Source: an uncultured Lachnospiraceae bacterium (lineage in GTDB: Bacteria > Bacillota > Clostridia > Lachnospirales > Lachnospiraceae). Taken from it: a stretch of 64,000 nucleotides of DNA. The stretch spans positions 1-64,000 of the forward strand of contig CAMRSM010000024.1 in assembly GCA_947053345.1 (NCBI GenBank), in the 5' to 3' direction. Both the position numbers and the translations under genes were made by a program. This document shows, in pieces, positions 1-7,898 of this stretch. The notes below the pieces were generated by a model. It searched no databases. It had not been told where the DNA came from and saw nothing but the letters and a program-made list of their open reading frames with translations. Every line of letters starts with the position of its first letter. The first letter of the stretch is position 1.

Positions 1-60
1 GATAATTTCTTTTGTTTTTTCAATTATCTACTTGACTTTTAATAGTTGGTCTTTCTATAT

Positions 61-378
61 TAAGTTCCGCAAATCTCCTCCCATCACCAACCCCCACAGA
101 GCAAATTTTGCTCCTTTTCCCGCAAAATTTCCTCTGGGCTCTGTCCGGCGATTTGCTGTTTTAAGTTCCGCAAATCTCCTCCCATCACCAACCCCCACAG
201 AGCAAATTTTGCTCCTTTTCCCGCAAAATTTCCTCTGGGCTCTGTCCGGCGATTTGCTGTTTTAAGTTCCGCAAATCTCCTCCCATCACCAACCCCCACA
301 GAGCAAATTTTGCTCCTTTTCCCGCAAAATTTCCTCTGGGCTCTGTTCAGAAATTTGCTGTTTTAAGTTCCGCAAATC
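61..378. repeat. Three tandem 101-bp repeats plus a partial fourth
   Basis: Units begin at 61, 162 and 263 with an exact 101-bp period, and a 15-bp fragment of a fourth copy runs into the stop codon of the GH43 gene. Copies 1 and 2 are identical by eye; copy 3 differs near its end (around 345). Each unit holds a short palindrome (GAGCAAA/TTTTGCTC) and an AAATTTTGC/GCAAAATTT pair, so each RNA copy could fold. Because 101 is not a multiple of three, the apparent open frames across it do not share a peptide and are not genes. It lies in the 3' region of the minus-strand operon, where stem-loops could stabilise or end the transcript. Confidence 0.9.
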
Positions 379-1687
379 ACGCAAAACGCTTTACCGCGAG
401 TCCCTGCTCCGGTTTTTTTGTGTGTTTGACAGCCCATACACCGATGCCCGCATCGTTGCGCCCGGTCAATGCCACCGTGCTGCCGCACTCCTCGCGGTGT
501 GTCGCGTGCAGTGCGCGCAATTTTTCTACCGCGCCGCCAATGATAACCTCAAGCCAGCCCGTCTCCTCATCGTACGACCAAGAACCGGTCAGGTCGGCGG
601 CTTTCACACTGCCGTCCGCTTTCAGTTCCATCGGGATTGGCTGCTCACACAGACGTTTTACATCGAGCACGAAATCAATCCGCTGGTAACTTCCAATCAG
701 CTTATCCCGCGGGACAGTCTCCTGTGTCTCCCCGGCATAAAGGCAAGGGCTCACTGCAGGCCACCCATCCTCATCAAATACCATACGCCGGATATTTAAG
801 GTGGAGATGCGCGGATCATTCTCATAGCGCGCATGGCAGACCATGAACCAGCCGTTTTCGGTCTCCAGCACAGAATTGTGTCCGAGCGCCATAAAACCGG
901 TTCCCTTCTTTAAACTGTAGCCCGTCGTGAGCTTCAGCCCCACATGGTTCGCGGGGAGGCTCAAATCATCCAGCCGTCTGCCGTTGTGGTCAACATAAGG
1001 TCCCTCCAGCTTTTTGCTGCGCCCGACCCTCACATTGTAAACATTGGTGAGGGAATCATAGGAAACAAACAGATAATAATAGCCCGTCTCCCTATTGTAA
1101 TGGATATAAGGTCCTTCGATCGCGGTATCACAGCTCTTTCGCGGCCGGCAGGCAAGCACCCTGCCGTAGCCCTCCTCATCCGGCAGCCCGGTTTTTGCGT
1201 CCAGATGCAGGAGGCGGATCCCTCCCCAGAAAGAACCGTAGACAAGATAATACTCCCCCGTTTCTTCCTCGCGCACCGGGTTCGCGTCAATCGCATTGAC
1301 CGGGGAATCTGGCGTTGTGTGCACGGCGATGCCGCGGTGCTCAAACGGTCCTTCCGGATTGTCCGCCACCGCCAGCCCGATCACGGAATTCTGCGACCCG
1401 AAGGTGGATGCCGAATAGTACAGCCGGTACTCCTCCCCCACCTTGATAATGTCGGGAGCCCAGATATTGCGGACATTCGTGAGTTCCTTTACCTCCTTCG
1501 GGATTTCGCGCACCGCCGTCCCGATGTACTCGAAATGAACCAGATCCTTCGAGCGCCGGATCTGCCCGCCGATCCCATCCCGAAACCGTGGGGCGGTATC
1601 CGTTCCGTAGGTATAATAGTATTTGCTCTTTTCATCGTAAAATATCGCCGGGTCATGGGAAAACAAACCGCCGTCCTTTGATTCCAT
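377..1687 (-). CDS. GH43 family glycosidase, arabinanase-like, cytoplasmic
   Basis: A 436-residue five-bladed beta-propeller glycosidase, probably releasing arabinose or arabino-oligosaccharides from imported arabinan fragments. The three GH43 acidic residues are visible: Asp12 in SHDP (base), Asp134 in AIDAN (pKa modulator) and Glu191 in IEGPY (acid). Residues from about 320 on form an extra beta-rich C-terminal domain like that of endo-1,5-arabinanases. There is no signal peptide, so it should act inside the cell on transported oligosaccharides. The start is supported by AAGGAGG about seven bases upstream. It is the last gene of the minus-strand transport operon, separated from the binding-protein gene by a hairpin terminator. 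Exact linkage specificity cannot be read from the sequence. Confidence 0.88.
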   Translation of the reverse strand: MESKDGGLFSHDPAIFYDEKSKYYYTYGTDTAPRFRDGIGGQIRRSKDLVHFEYIGTAVREIPKEVKELTNVRNIWAPDIIKVGEEYRLYYSASTFGSQNSVIGLAVADNPEGPFEHRGIAVHTTPDSPVNAIDANPVREEETGEYYLVYGSFWGGIRLLHLDAKTGLPDEEGYGRVLACRPRKSCDTAIEGPYIHYNRETGYYYLFVSYDSLTNVYNVRVGRSKKLEGPYVDHNGRRLDDLSLPANHVGLKLTTGYSLKKGTGFMALGHNSVLETENGWFMVCHARYENDPRISTLNIRRMVFDEDGWPAVSPCLYAGETQETVPRDKLIGSYQRIDFVLDVKRLCEQPIPMELKADGSVKAADLTGSWSYDEETGWLEVIIGGAVEKLRALHATHREECGSTVALTGRNDAGIGVWAVKHTKKPEQGLAVKRFA

Positions 1688-1702
1688 AGCATACCTCCTT
1701 AC

Positions 1703-1744
1703 AAAAAAGGGAACCGCAGCAGCAAATATGCCGCTGCAGTCCCC
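1703..1744 (-). terminator. Intra-operon intrinsic terminator/attenuator
   Basis: On the minus strand a 12-bp stem (1744-1733 with 1720-1709, two G-U pairs, 12-nt loop) is followed by six T residues (1708-1703). It sits between the solute-binding protein gene and the GH43 gene, so it probably lowers transcription of the enzyme relative to the transporter. Confidence 0.75.
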
Positions 1745-1771
1745 TAAAAAAGCTGTTCCGCCCTTCCGCCG

Positions 1772-3412
1772 TTACTGGGTGATCACTTCATAATTCAGTT
1801 CAATCCCCAGCTGCGCGTAAATTTCCTTTGCATACGCAAGCGCCTGCTGGTTGTACTCCAGAGCCTTTGCCGCCATCTCTGCCGCATAGTCATGTGCATT
1901 CTTGCCCTGGTCACGCACCAAAACCTCAACATCGGTATCATCCACCGCATGGCGGTATACACCGTCGATGAATGCCTGGAAGCCCGGGATCTGGGTATCA
2001 CCGAACCCAACCGGCCTGGTCACATTCTTAAAGAACGCGTCGAAATACTTACCGTACTTCTGGTCTTCCTCCGCCGTAACAAGCGGTCCGCCGTACTGCG
2101 GATCCTCTACGCTCTGATACTTCCTCTCCTTCTCGGTCGGATAGAAGGTCTGGGTAAATTCCTCCCAGATATCCGCATCCAGAGTGATCGGAGCCGGCAT
2201 CGCAGCGCGGAATACCGGGTTGCCCGTGTCATCCACGATAGTCTTGTACGCCTCAAGTTTTGCTTTCCAGCCCTCTACGCCCCAGCCCATCCACTTTAAG
2301 AGCTCGTAAGCTTCCCTTGGATGCTTGGTGCCGATAGAAACGGAGCCCATATCAAGTACACCGAAGGATGTGCCGGCGGAATTTGCCGGTACATTGTACG
2401 GTACCCACTCCATACCCTTGTTCCTATAGTCCGGTGTATCAAAAAGGTTGACATAAGTCCAGAATGCGTCAATCTGCCAAGTCAGTTTTCCGGTATATGC
2501 CGCCCACATCTCTGCATCACCCGTCCACGCCTCGTTTTCCGGGGTCTCAGCGTACGGTGCCCGGTAGCCGGAATTGATCAGATCCGCCCACTGGTTTACG
2601 CCGTCCGCCCAAACCTCCATGTTAAAGCGGTGTCCGTCCCAGCCAAACTCGCCGATACAGTTCGGGTCATTCGCGATCGGATAGTAGGTGATCGGAGTGT
2701 GGTATTCATTAAAACCGTAGATCTGGTCCGCCGCGCTCGTGCCCGCCTTAACGGAAGCAATCCAGTCCTCCCACTTCCAAGTGTTCGGATCCGGAACCGG
2801 GATATTGAGCTTCTCAAAGATCGCAAGGTCTGCATACATAACATCCGGGAAATATTTGATCGGGGTCGCAAGCTTCTTGTCCGTCCCGAAGTAACCGATC
2901 TTGTAGTCATTGATCGAGGTCAGCAGGTTCTGGTTCTCCGGGTCATTCTCCCAGTATTCGGTAAAGTCGCCGTAAAAACCGTTCGAGAGACCGATGTCAC
3001 AGTTGCCGAGTACCATATAGCAATCCGGCACCTTGCCCGCATTGATCATGTTGAGCAGGGTATCGTTATAGCCGCCGGTCTCAAAAGCCTGCGTCTTTAC
3101 CTTGATGTTCGGATACTTCTTCATAAAAGCTTCCGCGACATGCTTTACCACAAGGTCATTGTCGAAATGCATGTAGACAAGCGTGATCTCATCCTTCGTC
3201 ATCTCCGGAAGCCCAGCCGGGGTTCCCGGATCATTCTCATCCGAACCGTCCGGGGTATCCTGGCCACCCGGCTCCTGATTTCCCCCATTGCTGCCCGGAT
3301 CCGTTGTCGGGGTAGCTTCCGAACCCTCATTTTCCTTGTTGCCGCATCCTGCAAACAGCGTCGCCGTCATCGCCGCCGCAAGCGCTAAGCTTGTAAGCTT
3401 CTTTGATTTCAT
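1772..3412 (-). CDS. Extracellular solute-binding lipoprotein of a sugar ABC transporter
   Basis: A 546-residue family 1-type solute-binding protein, somewhat longer than usual. The start at 3412 is chosen because it follows AGGAGG at ordinary spacing and begins a lipoprotein signal (MKSKK, hydrophobic stretch, LFAGC lipobox with Cys near residue 23). A low-complexity linker rich in Gly, Pro, Asp and Asn follows, then the periplasmic-binding fold from about residue 70. The lipid-anchored protein should capture oligosaccharides and hand them to the two permeases encoded immediately upstream (4646-3618 and 5619-4606). It is the second binding protein of the operon, the first being at 11766-14729. 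The ligand is unknown; arabino- or xylo-oligosaccharide is inferred from the GH43 neighbours. Confidence 0.9.
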   Translation of the reverse strand: MKSKKLTSLALAAAMTATLFAGCGNKENEGSEATPTTDPGSNGGNQEPGGQDTPDGSDENDPGTPAGLPEMTKDEITLVYMHFDNDLVVKHVAEAFMKKYPNIKVKTQAFETGGYNDTLLNMINAGKVPDCYMVLGNCDIGLSNGFYGDFTEYWENDPENQNLLTSINDYKIGYFGTDKKLATPIKYFPDVMYADLAIFEKLNIPVPDPNTWKWEDWIASVKAGTSAADQIYGFNEYHTPITYYPIANDPNCIGEFGWDGHRFNMEVWADGVNQWADLINSGYRAPYAETPENEAWTGDAEMWAAYTGKLTWQIDAFWTYVNLFDTPDYRNKGMEWVPYNVPANSAGTSFGVLDMGSVSIGTKHPREAYELLKWMGWGVEGWKAKLEAYKTIVDDTGNPVFRAAMPAPITLDADIWEEFTQTFYPTEKERKYQSVEDPQYGGPLVTAEEDQKYGKYFDAFFKNVTRPVGFGDTQIPGFQAFIDGVYRHAVDDTDVEVLVRDQGKNAHDYAAEMAAKALEYNQQALAYAKEIYAQLGIELNYEVITQ

Positions 3413-3564
3413 ACGAAATTCCTCCTTATTCCTTTTGAAATAATTGATTGGTTGCTTTATGAAAATCACATGCGTGATTCCATCTCTAAAAATCCACAGG
3501 ATATCTTAACCCGGTCTCCGACAAAAAATATCCCATCGCGCACAGCCGGCCTTCGCACCTCACT

Positions 3565-3614
3565 GCGAAAGGGGTCACCCACAACCCACGCTGCAAGCCT
3601 CCCGCCCCTTTCGC
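3565..3614 (-). other. Long-loop inverted repeat between permease and binding-protein genes
   Basis: A perfect 10-bp inverted repeat, GCGAAAGGGG (3565-3574) and CCCCTTTCGC (3605-3614), overlaps the gap after the permease stop codon. No T-run follows, so it is more like an mRNA-processing or stabilising stem than a terminator. Confidence 0.45.
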
Positions 3615-3617
3615 GTT

Positions 3618-4646
3618 TTACTCACCGGTAATACCCGTCCGGTCAACACTCTCCACAAACTGGCGCTGCAATACAAAATACATGATGAGCAGCGGCAGGA
3701 TGGAAAGCATCGTTCCTGCCATTTTGATATTCTCGTTGATCGAAACCATCGTGCCCCCACTCTGGCTTGCCGCCGTGCTGTAGGATGTATCGAAGGTCTT
3801 TAATGCTACCACCAGGGTGGACAGCGTGCTTTCCGAGCCCGCTGTCACACCCACGACATAGAGCTGTGTCAGGTAGGACTCGTTCCAGTACCACACGATC
3901 GAGAACAGGAATACAACCAGGATCGCCGGTGCCGCGGACGGGATTGCAATCCTCGCAAAGGATTTGAAATGCCCTGCCCCGTCGATCTTTGCAGCCTCGA
4001 TCAGTGCCTGCGGCACCTGCCGGAAAAACTGCCAGAAGATCAGGATGAAGATCTGCGATTTCAGCCCCTGTCCTAAAATGGACGGAATGACAAACGCTTT
4101 TAAGGAATTGACGATCCCGATATCCGTATAAAATGCATAGGTCGGCATCATCGTGATCTGCGGCGGAAGGATGAAGGAAAAGATCAAAAGCCCCATCAGC
4201 ACCTTCTTGCCCGGAAATTCATAGCGTGCAAAGCCATAGCCGACGATCGCACAGATGACCACATTGATCAGGGTCGGGATCCCGGCCACAAGGATAGAAT
4301 CCCGGAAGGTCTTCCAGAAATCCATCGCGCGCGCCGCGTTTTTATAATTGTCAACATAGAACGAAGTCGGCAGCCACTGGATGGACGAGTCAAGCAGATC
4401 CCCAACGGTCATAAAACTGCGGCTGATCATATAAAGGAGCGGGTAAAGGTACACAAAACCAATGCTGATCAGCAGGATATAGACAACGGTCTGTTTCCCC
4501 GCACCCTCTTTCTCCTTGCTCCCGAAGATAAACTTCTTAAATCGGTCCTTCCAGGCACCCTTGTAGGAAAGGCGCTGCCTGGCCGGCTTTTGCGGTTTTG
4601 CCGGTTTAGGCTGCTTTGTTTGCATTTTTTGCAATCCGTTTTGCAT
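3618..4646 (-). CDS. Sugar ABC transporter permease, MalG/AraQ type
   Basis: A 342-residue inner-membrane subunit of a CUT1-family importer. After a basic, Pro/Lys-rich N-terminal tail of about 60 residues come six predicted membrane helices. The EAA loop, which contacts the ATPase, is visible as IEAAKIDGAGHFKSF. The start at 4646 is selected over the upstream codon at 4730 because AGGAGG lies just before it; this gives a 41-bp overlap with the partner permease gene, implying translational coupling. It pairs with the permease at 4606-5619 and the lipoprotein at 1772. No ATPase gene is nearby, so a shared MsmK-like ATPase elsewhere is likely. Confidence 0.9.
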   Translation of the reverse strand: MQNGLQKMQTKQPKPAKPQKPARQRLSYKGAWKDRFKKFIFGSKEKEGAGKQTVVYILLISIGFVYLYPLLYMISRSFMTVGDLLDSSIQWLPTSFYVDNYKNAARAMDFWKTFRDSILVAGIPTLINVVICAIVGYGFARYEFPGKKVLMGLLIFSFILPPQITMMPTYAFYTDIGIVNSLKAFVIPSILGQGLKSQIFILIFWQFFRQVPQALIEAAKIDGAGHFKSFARIAIPSAAPAILVVFLFSIVWYWNESYLTQLYVVGVTAGSESTLSTLVVALKTFDTSYSTAASQSGGTMVSINENIKMAGTMLSILPLLIMYFVLQRQFVESVDRTGITGE

Positions 4647-5619
4647 TTCTCTCGCCCCTCCTTCTGAACTTCTTTGCCAGTCTCTGCTGCTTCTTCTGCT
4701 CTTTGCGGAATTTCTTCGCGCGCCTTGCATAGATATCCTTGCGTCCCATCAGAAGTGCTGCTATGAACACAACGAGCAATGTCACAACGATAGAATAGCA
4801 CCACGCCATCGCGGCAGCATAGCCGTAACCACCCGCACCGCCGCCCGCGGAGGAGAACATACGCGTGGAGATCAGGTTGATGATGCCGTTCGTCTCCGTG
4901 TTGGACATAAAGATGATCGTGTACACCGCGTTCAACAGGATCATCGGCTTGATGGTCGGGATCGTGATCTTCCAGAAGCACTCCCAGGCGGAACCGCCGT
5001 CGATCTTCGCCGCCTCATACAGCGAGCTGTCGATCTTTTGCAGGGCCGCCAGGAAGATCAGGATCTGAACCCCGGAATACCACAAAAGCATGATGATATT
5101 TGAGAACACGCTCGAGAGGGCACTCGCCAGCACGCGCGGCAGGTATTGCTCAAATACCCCGGTGATCATCTGCACATTCATCATCGGGATGCTCGCCGCC
5201 CCCTGCGCGGTCAGCTGGTTCATGACCGGACCGCTCGCGATGATGACCGGAAGGAAGAAGATCAGGCGGAAAATGCCCTTCAGCCGGATCTTTCCGTTGA
5301 GCATCATCGCGATGATCAGAGCGAATGCCACGATGACCGGCACGGCAAGCGCCGTCTGCAGCAGATAGTTCTCAAGCTGGAAAACAAAATCCGTATCCAC
5401 AAGGAATATATTTCGGTAATTCTCAAAACCCACCGGATTCATGACACGCCCGAGCATCGGGTTTATGACGATACGGTGTAAGGAATAGCGGAACGACTCA
5501 AACAGCGGGTAGATGACAAGCCCTAAAAGACCGATCAGCCACGGCAGAATGAAGACCAGCCCCACCATGTTCTCCCTGCGCTTTAACCGCCCCGGTTTCA
5601 CTTTTTTCTGCTTTTTCAT
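4606..5619 (-). CDS. Sugar ABC transporter permease, MalF/LacF type
   Basis: A 337-residue membrane protein with a basic N-terminus, a first helix at about residues 20-40, six predicted helices, and the EAA loop YEAAKIDGGSAWECFWKI near residue 210. The C-terminal 35 residues are extremely basic (RRAKKFRKEQ...), so the tail is cytoplasmic. It forms the permease heterodimer with the product of 3618-4646. Its ATG overlaps the stop codon of the DUF5696 gene by four bases (5616-5619), showing operon coupling. CUT1 family assignment is secure; the transported sugar is inferred from context. Confidence 0.9.
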   Translation of the reverse strand: MKKQKKVKPGRLKRRENMVGLVFILPWLIGLLGLVIYPLFESFRYSLHRIVINPMLGRVMNPVGFENYRNIFLVDTDFVFQLENYLLQTALAVPVIVAFALIIAMMLNGKIRLKGIFRLIFFLPVIIASGPVMNQLTAQGAASIPMMNVQMITGVFEQYLPRVLASALSSVFSNIIMLLWYSGVQILIFLAALQKIDSSLYEAAKIDGGSAWECFWKITIPTIKPMILLNAVYTIIFMSNTETNGIINLISTRMFSSAGGGAGGYGYAAAMAWCYSIVVTLLVVFIAALLMGRKDIYARRAKKFRKEQKKQQRLAKKFRRRGERNAKRIAKNANKAA

Positions 5620-7898
5620 TCTGCATCACCTACCTTGTATTCCATTACCGTGCTGCCGCCGTTGGCAACCGTAAAGGAAGAATTACTGTAGTCAACCGTT
5701 ACAATGGCACCGTTTGAGTAAGCAACGGTCACCGTGCCGTCCCCCCCAATGGTATGCCCCGTGATTACCGCCCCGGCAACCAGCTCGTTAAACTGCTTTA
5801 ATACTTTGTAATACTCGATCATCGTATCCCGGTAAACGGTATATTTCGAGGAATACAGATCGTTCGAGTTCGTGTAGTAAAGCTCGGTCGGATCCTCCAT
5901 TGTCAGGTAGAAAGAAGGGTAGATCCCGGTCTCCACAAGCTTTAGGAAAAACTCGTTCTTGTTTGCCTCAAAGTTCACATAATCCGAATACATCGGAAGG
6001 ATCCCCTTAAAGACGATGGAAAGAAACGGCACGCTCTCATCGGTGAAAATGTAATCCGAATCCTTCACCGGCATGTCAAGTACGGCATTCGTATATTTCC
6101 AGTAAGTCTCGATCGGCTCCTCCAGCACAAGATCCGTGCGCCCCGCGATATTCTCAAGCAGCGAAGCCTGCATCCCTGCCGTATAGAAACGGTCGTAGGT
6201 CTTACCGCTGTAGCGGAACGTGAACATCGTGTTCGTGATCCCGGTCAGTGCCAGGTTGCGGATATTCTTCTTTGCCATATCCGTCACGAGGTTGTTGACC
6301 ACCTCGTTCGTGCGCTCCGGTGTCAGGAAATGCATGGTCTCATACACATCCTTGTAAGTAGATTCCGCGTAAAGCCTTGTATCAATCTTCTTGATGACAT
6401 TGAACGTCGTATTCGTCGTGCTTGGATTCGCGCGCAGCGCGTCCACGTACAGGTAGAAAGCGATCCCCGCGTCTGCTGCTTCCTCCATCAGCCTTGTCAG
6501 GTCCCTCGTCCCGCCGAGCGTTCCGTCCGCGTCATAGGAACCTACCGGGACATTGTTGATCCCGCCGTCCTGCCAGCCCTTGTAGAGCGTGAACAGGTCC
6601 GTGACACCCTCACCCCTTAAATCCTCATAAATCTCGCGGATGTCATCCGTTGTCGTCATCGTGACGGCGGATGTTGTAAACATCCAATTTTCCCGGTCCG
6701 CGCCGAAGAAATCCGCGCGCAGGCGAAAGGAATCTTCCTTCTGCACAAGCTTTCCGCTCTCCAGAAGATAATCACGGTAACGCCCCGCAAGACCTGCGTA
6801 ATTTGCCTCCTCTTCCCTTGTGAAGAAGAAGCGCACGGAAATATCGTAATTCAACCGGTCGGTCACCTTCACGACCGAGCCTCCGGAATTGGATGTCGGC
6901 TCGTTGTAGATCGTGGTCTTTAAAAACTTCGCCGTGATCCAGTTATAATTCGTGTACGCACCGTTCGGGTACGCCTCGATGGTCGCGCCCTCCGCACCGC
7001 TCGTGATCACGCCGAGGTACGCCATCCCCGTATCCTCATGTACCATGCCGTACACCGGGGCAAGGATGTACTCCGGGTCATTGATCGTCTCATACTTGCT
7101 CCAGAAGAGGGAGAGCACATACGGCTCCGTGATGCCCACATCCGTGCCGTACACCTTCTGCGTGTAGGCGGCGGAATATTTGCCCTCCTTATCGTTCAGG
7201 TAGATCAGCGCCCCGTTCCCGTCCGGGACGAGCATATAGCCGTTCATCTCGCCGAGCTTCGTGTTGCCGAGCATCGGGAAGAGATAAATATTTCCGATCC
7301 GGTTCGTCTCCGAATTTTCGTAGATCGAGCTCTCCGGGATGGTCGCCTCAATCGAGCCGTCGTCGTAGAGCAACACCGTCAGGTCGAAACCGAGCTCATA
7401 CTGCGTGTAGTCGATCGATGCGGTGAACCCTCCCGGGACAAGCTTCACATCGATCTGCGCGCCGGAGGCGAGCAGGTCGATCTTCCTCTGCTGTGTCGTG
7501 TTGGATATCTGCATCTCGACATTGACACCGGACTGCAAAAATCCCATCCACGACGCGTTGGTCGAGCCGTCATCGTCAAGTACCGTCGATTCCATGATGG
7601 ATCCGGTCACGACATCCTTCACGATGATCGAAAGATTTTCTTTTTTCAGATAAAGCTCATAACCGTCATTCGCCGCCACAAGATAATGGCCGTTCAGCTC
7701 CTTGCCCGTATCCACGCTCCCCGTACTCAAAGCCGCGTTTGCCGTCCCCTGGGCAGTACGTTTGTCGATGCTCGCCTCGTGGATGGCACCCGGCGCGTCC
7801 TTGCCGGATATGAGCGCCACGGCCACGATGATGATGACAAGCAGAACCGGAGCCAGGATGCAGATTAATTTTTTATGGTTCTTAAAAAACTCACTCAA
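5616..7898 (-). CDS. DUF5696-type membrane-anchored protein, putative carbohydrate-active
   Basis: A 760-residue protein with one N-terminal membrane helix (about residues 10-30) and a large outside portion. From memory of the family it matches DUF5696 proteins that recur in sugar-ABC operons of Lachnospiraceae. The middle is beta-rich (residues 60-330). The C-terminal half (about 390-700) alternates strands and helices in a way that suggests a TIM barrel, with acidic motifs such as YVDALRAN and EEPIETYW. I could not assign catalytic residues. It overlaps the YIP1-fusion gene upstream by eight bases and the permease gene downstream by four, so its product should be made stoichiometrically with the transporter. 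It may be a surface glycosidase or a glycan-presenting protein; both are inference. Confidence 0.7.
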   Translation of the reverse strand: MSEFFKNHKKLICILAPVLLVIIIVAVALISGKDAPGAIHEASIDKRTAQGTANAALSTGSVDTGKELNGHYLVAANDGYELYLKKENLSIIVKDVVTGSIMESTVLDDDGSTNASWMGFLQSGVNVEMQISNTTQQRKIDLLASGAQIDVKLVPGGFTASIDYTQYELGFDLTVLLYDDGSIEATIPESSIYENSETNRIGNIYLFPMLGNTKLGEMNGYMLVPDGNGALIYLNDKEGKYSAAYTQKVYGTDVGITEPYVLSLFWSKYETINDPEYILAPVYGMVHEDTGMAYLGVITSGAEGATIEAYPNGAYTNYNWITAKFLKTTIYNEPTSNSGGSVVKVTDRLNYDISVRFFFTREEEANYAGLAGRYRDYLLESGKLVQKEDSFRLRADFFGADRENWMFTTSAVTMTTTDDIREIYEDLRGEGVTDLFTLYKGWQDGGINNVPVGSYDADGTLGGTRDLTRLMEEAADAGIAFYLYVDALRANPSTTNTTFNVIKKIDTRLYAESTYKDVYETMHFLTPERTNEVVNNLVTDMAKKNIRNLALTGITNTMFTFRYSGKTYDRFYTAGMQASLLENIAGRTDLVLEEPIETYWKYTNAVLDMPVKDSDYIFTDESVPFLSIVFKGILPMYSDYVNFEANKNEFFLKLVETGIYPSFYLTMEDPTELYYTNSNDLYSSKYTVYRDTMIEYYKVLKQFNELVAGAVITGHTIGGDGTVTVAYSNGAIVTVDYSNSSFTVANGGSTVMEYKVGDAE

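Noticed and set aside
32-299. Open frames on both strands across the 101-bp repeats
   Set aside because: They consist wholly of the repeat; its length is not a multiple of three, so the peptides differ between copies, and no ribosome-binding site is present.
2321-3388. A 355-codon frame antisense to the lipoprotein gene
   Set aside because: The opposite strand encodes a clear binding protein with lipobox and SD; the antisense frame is a by-product of codon bias and has no domain.
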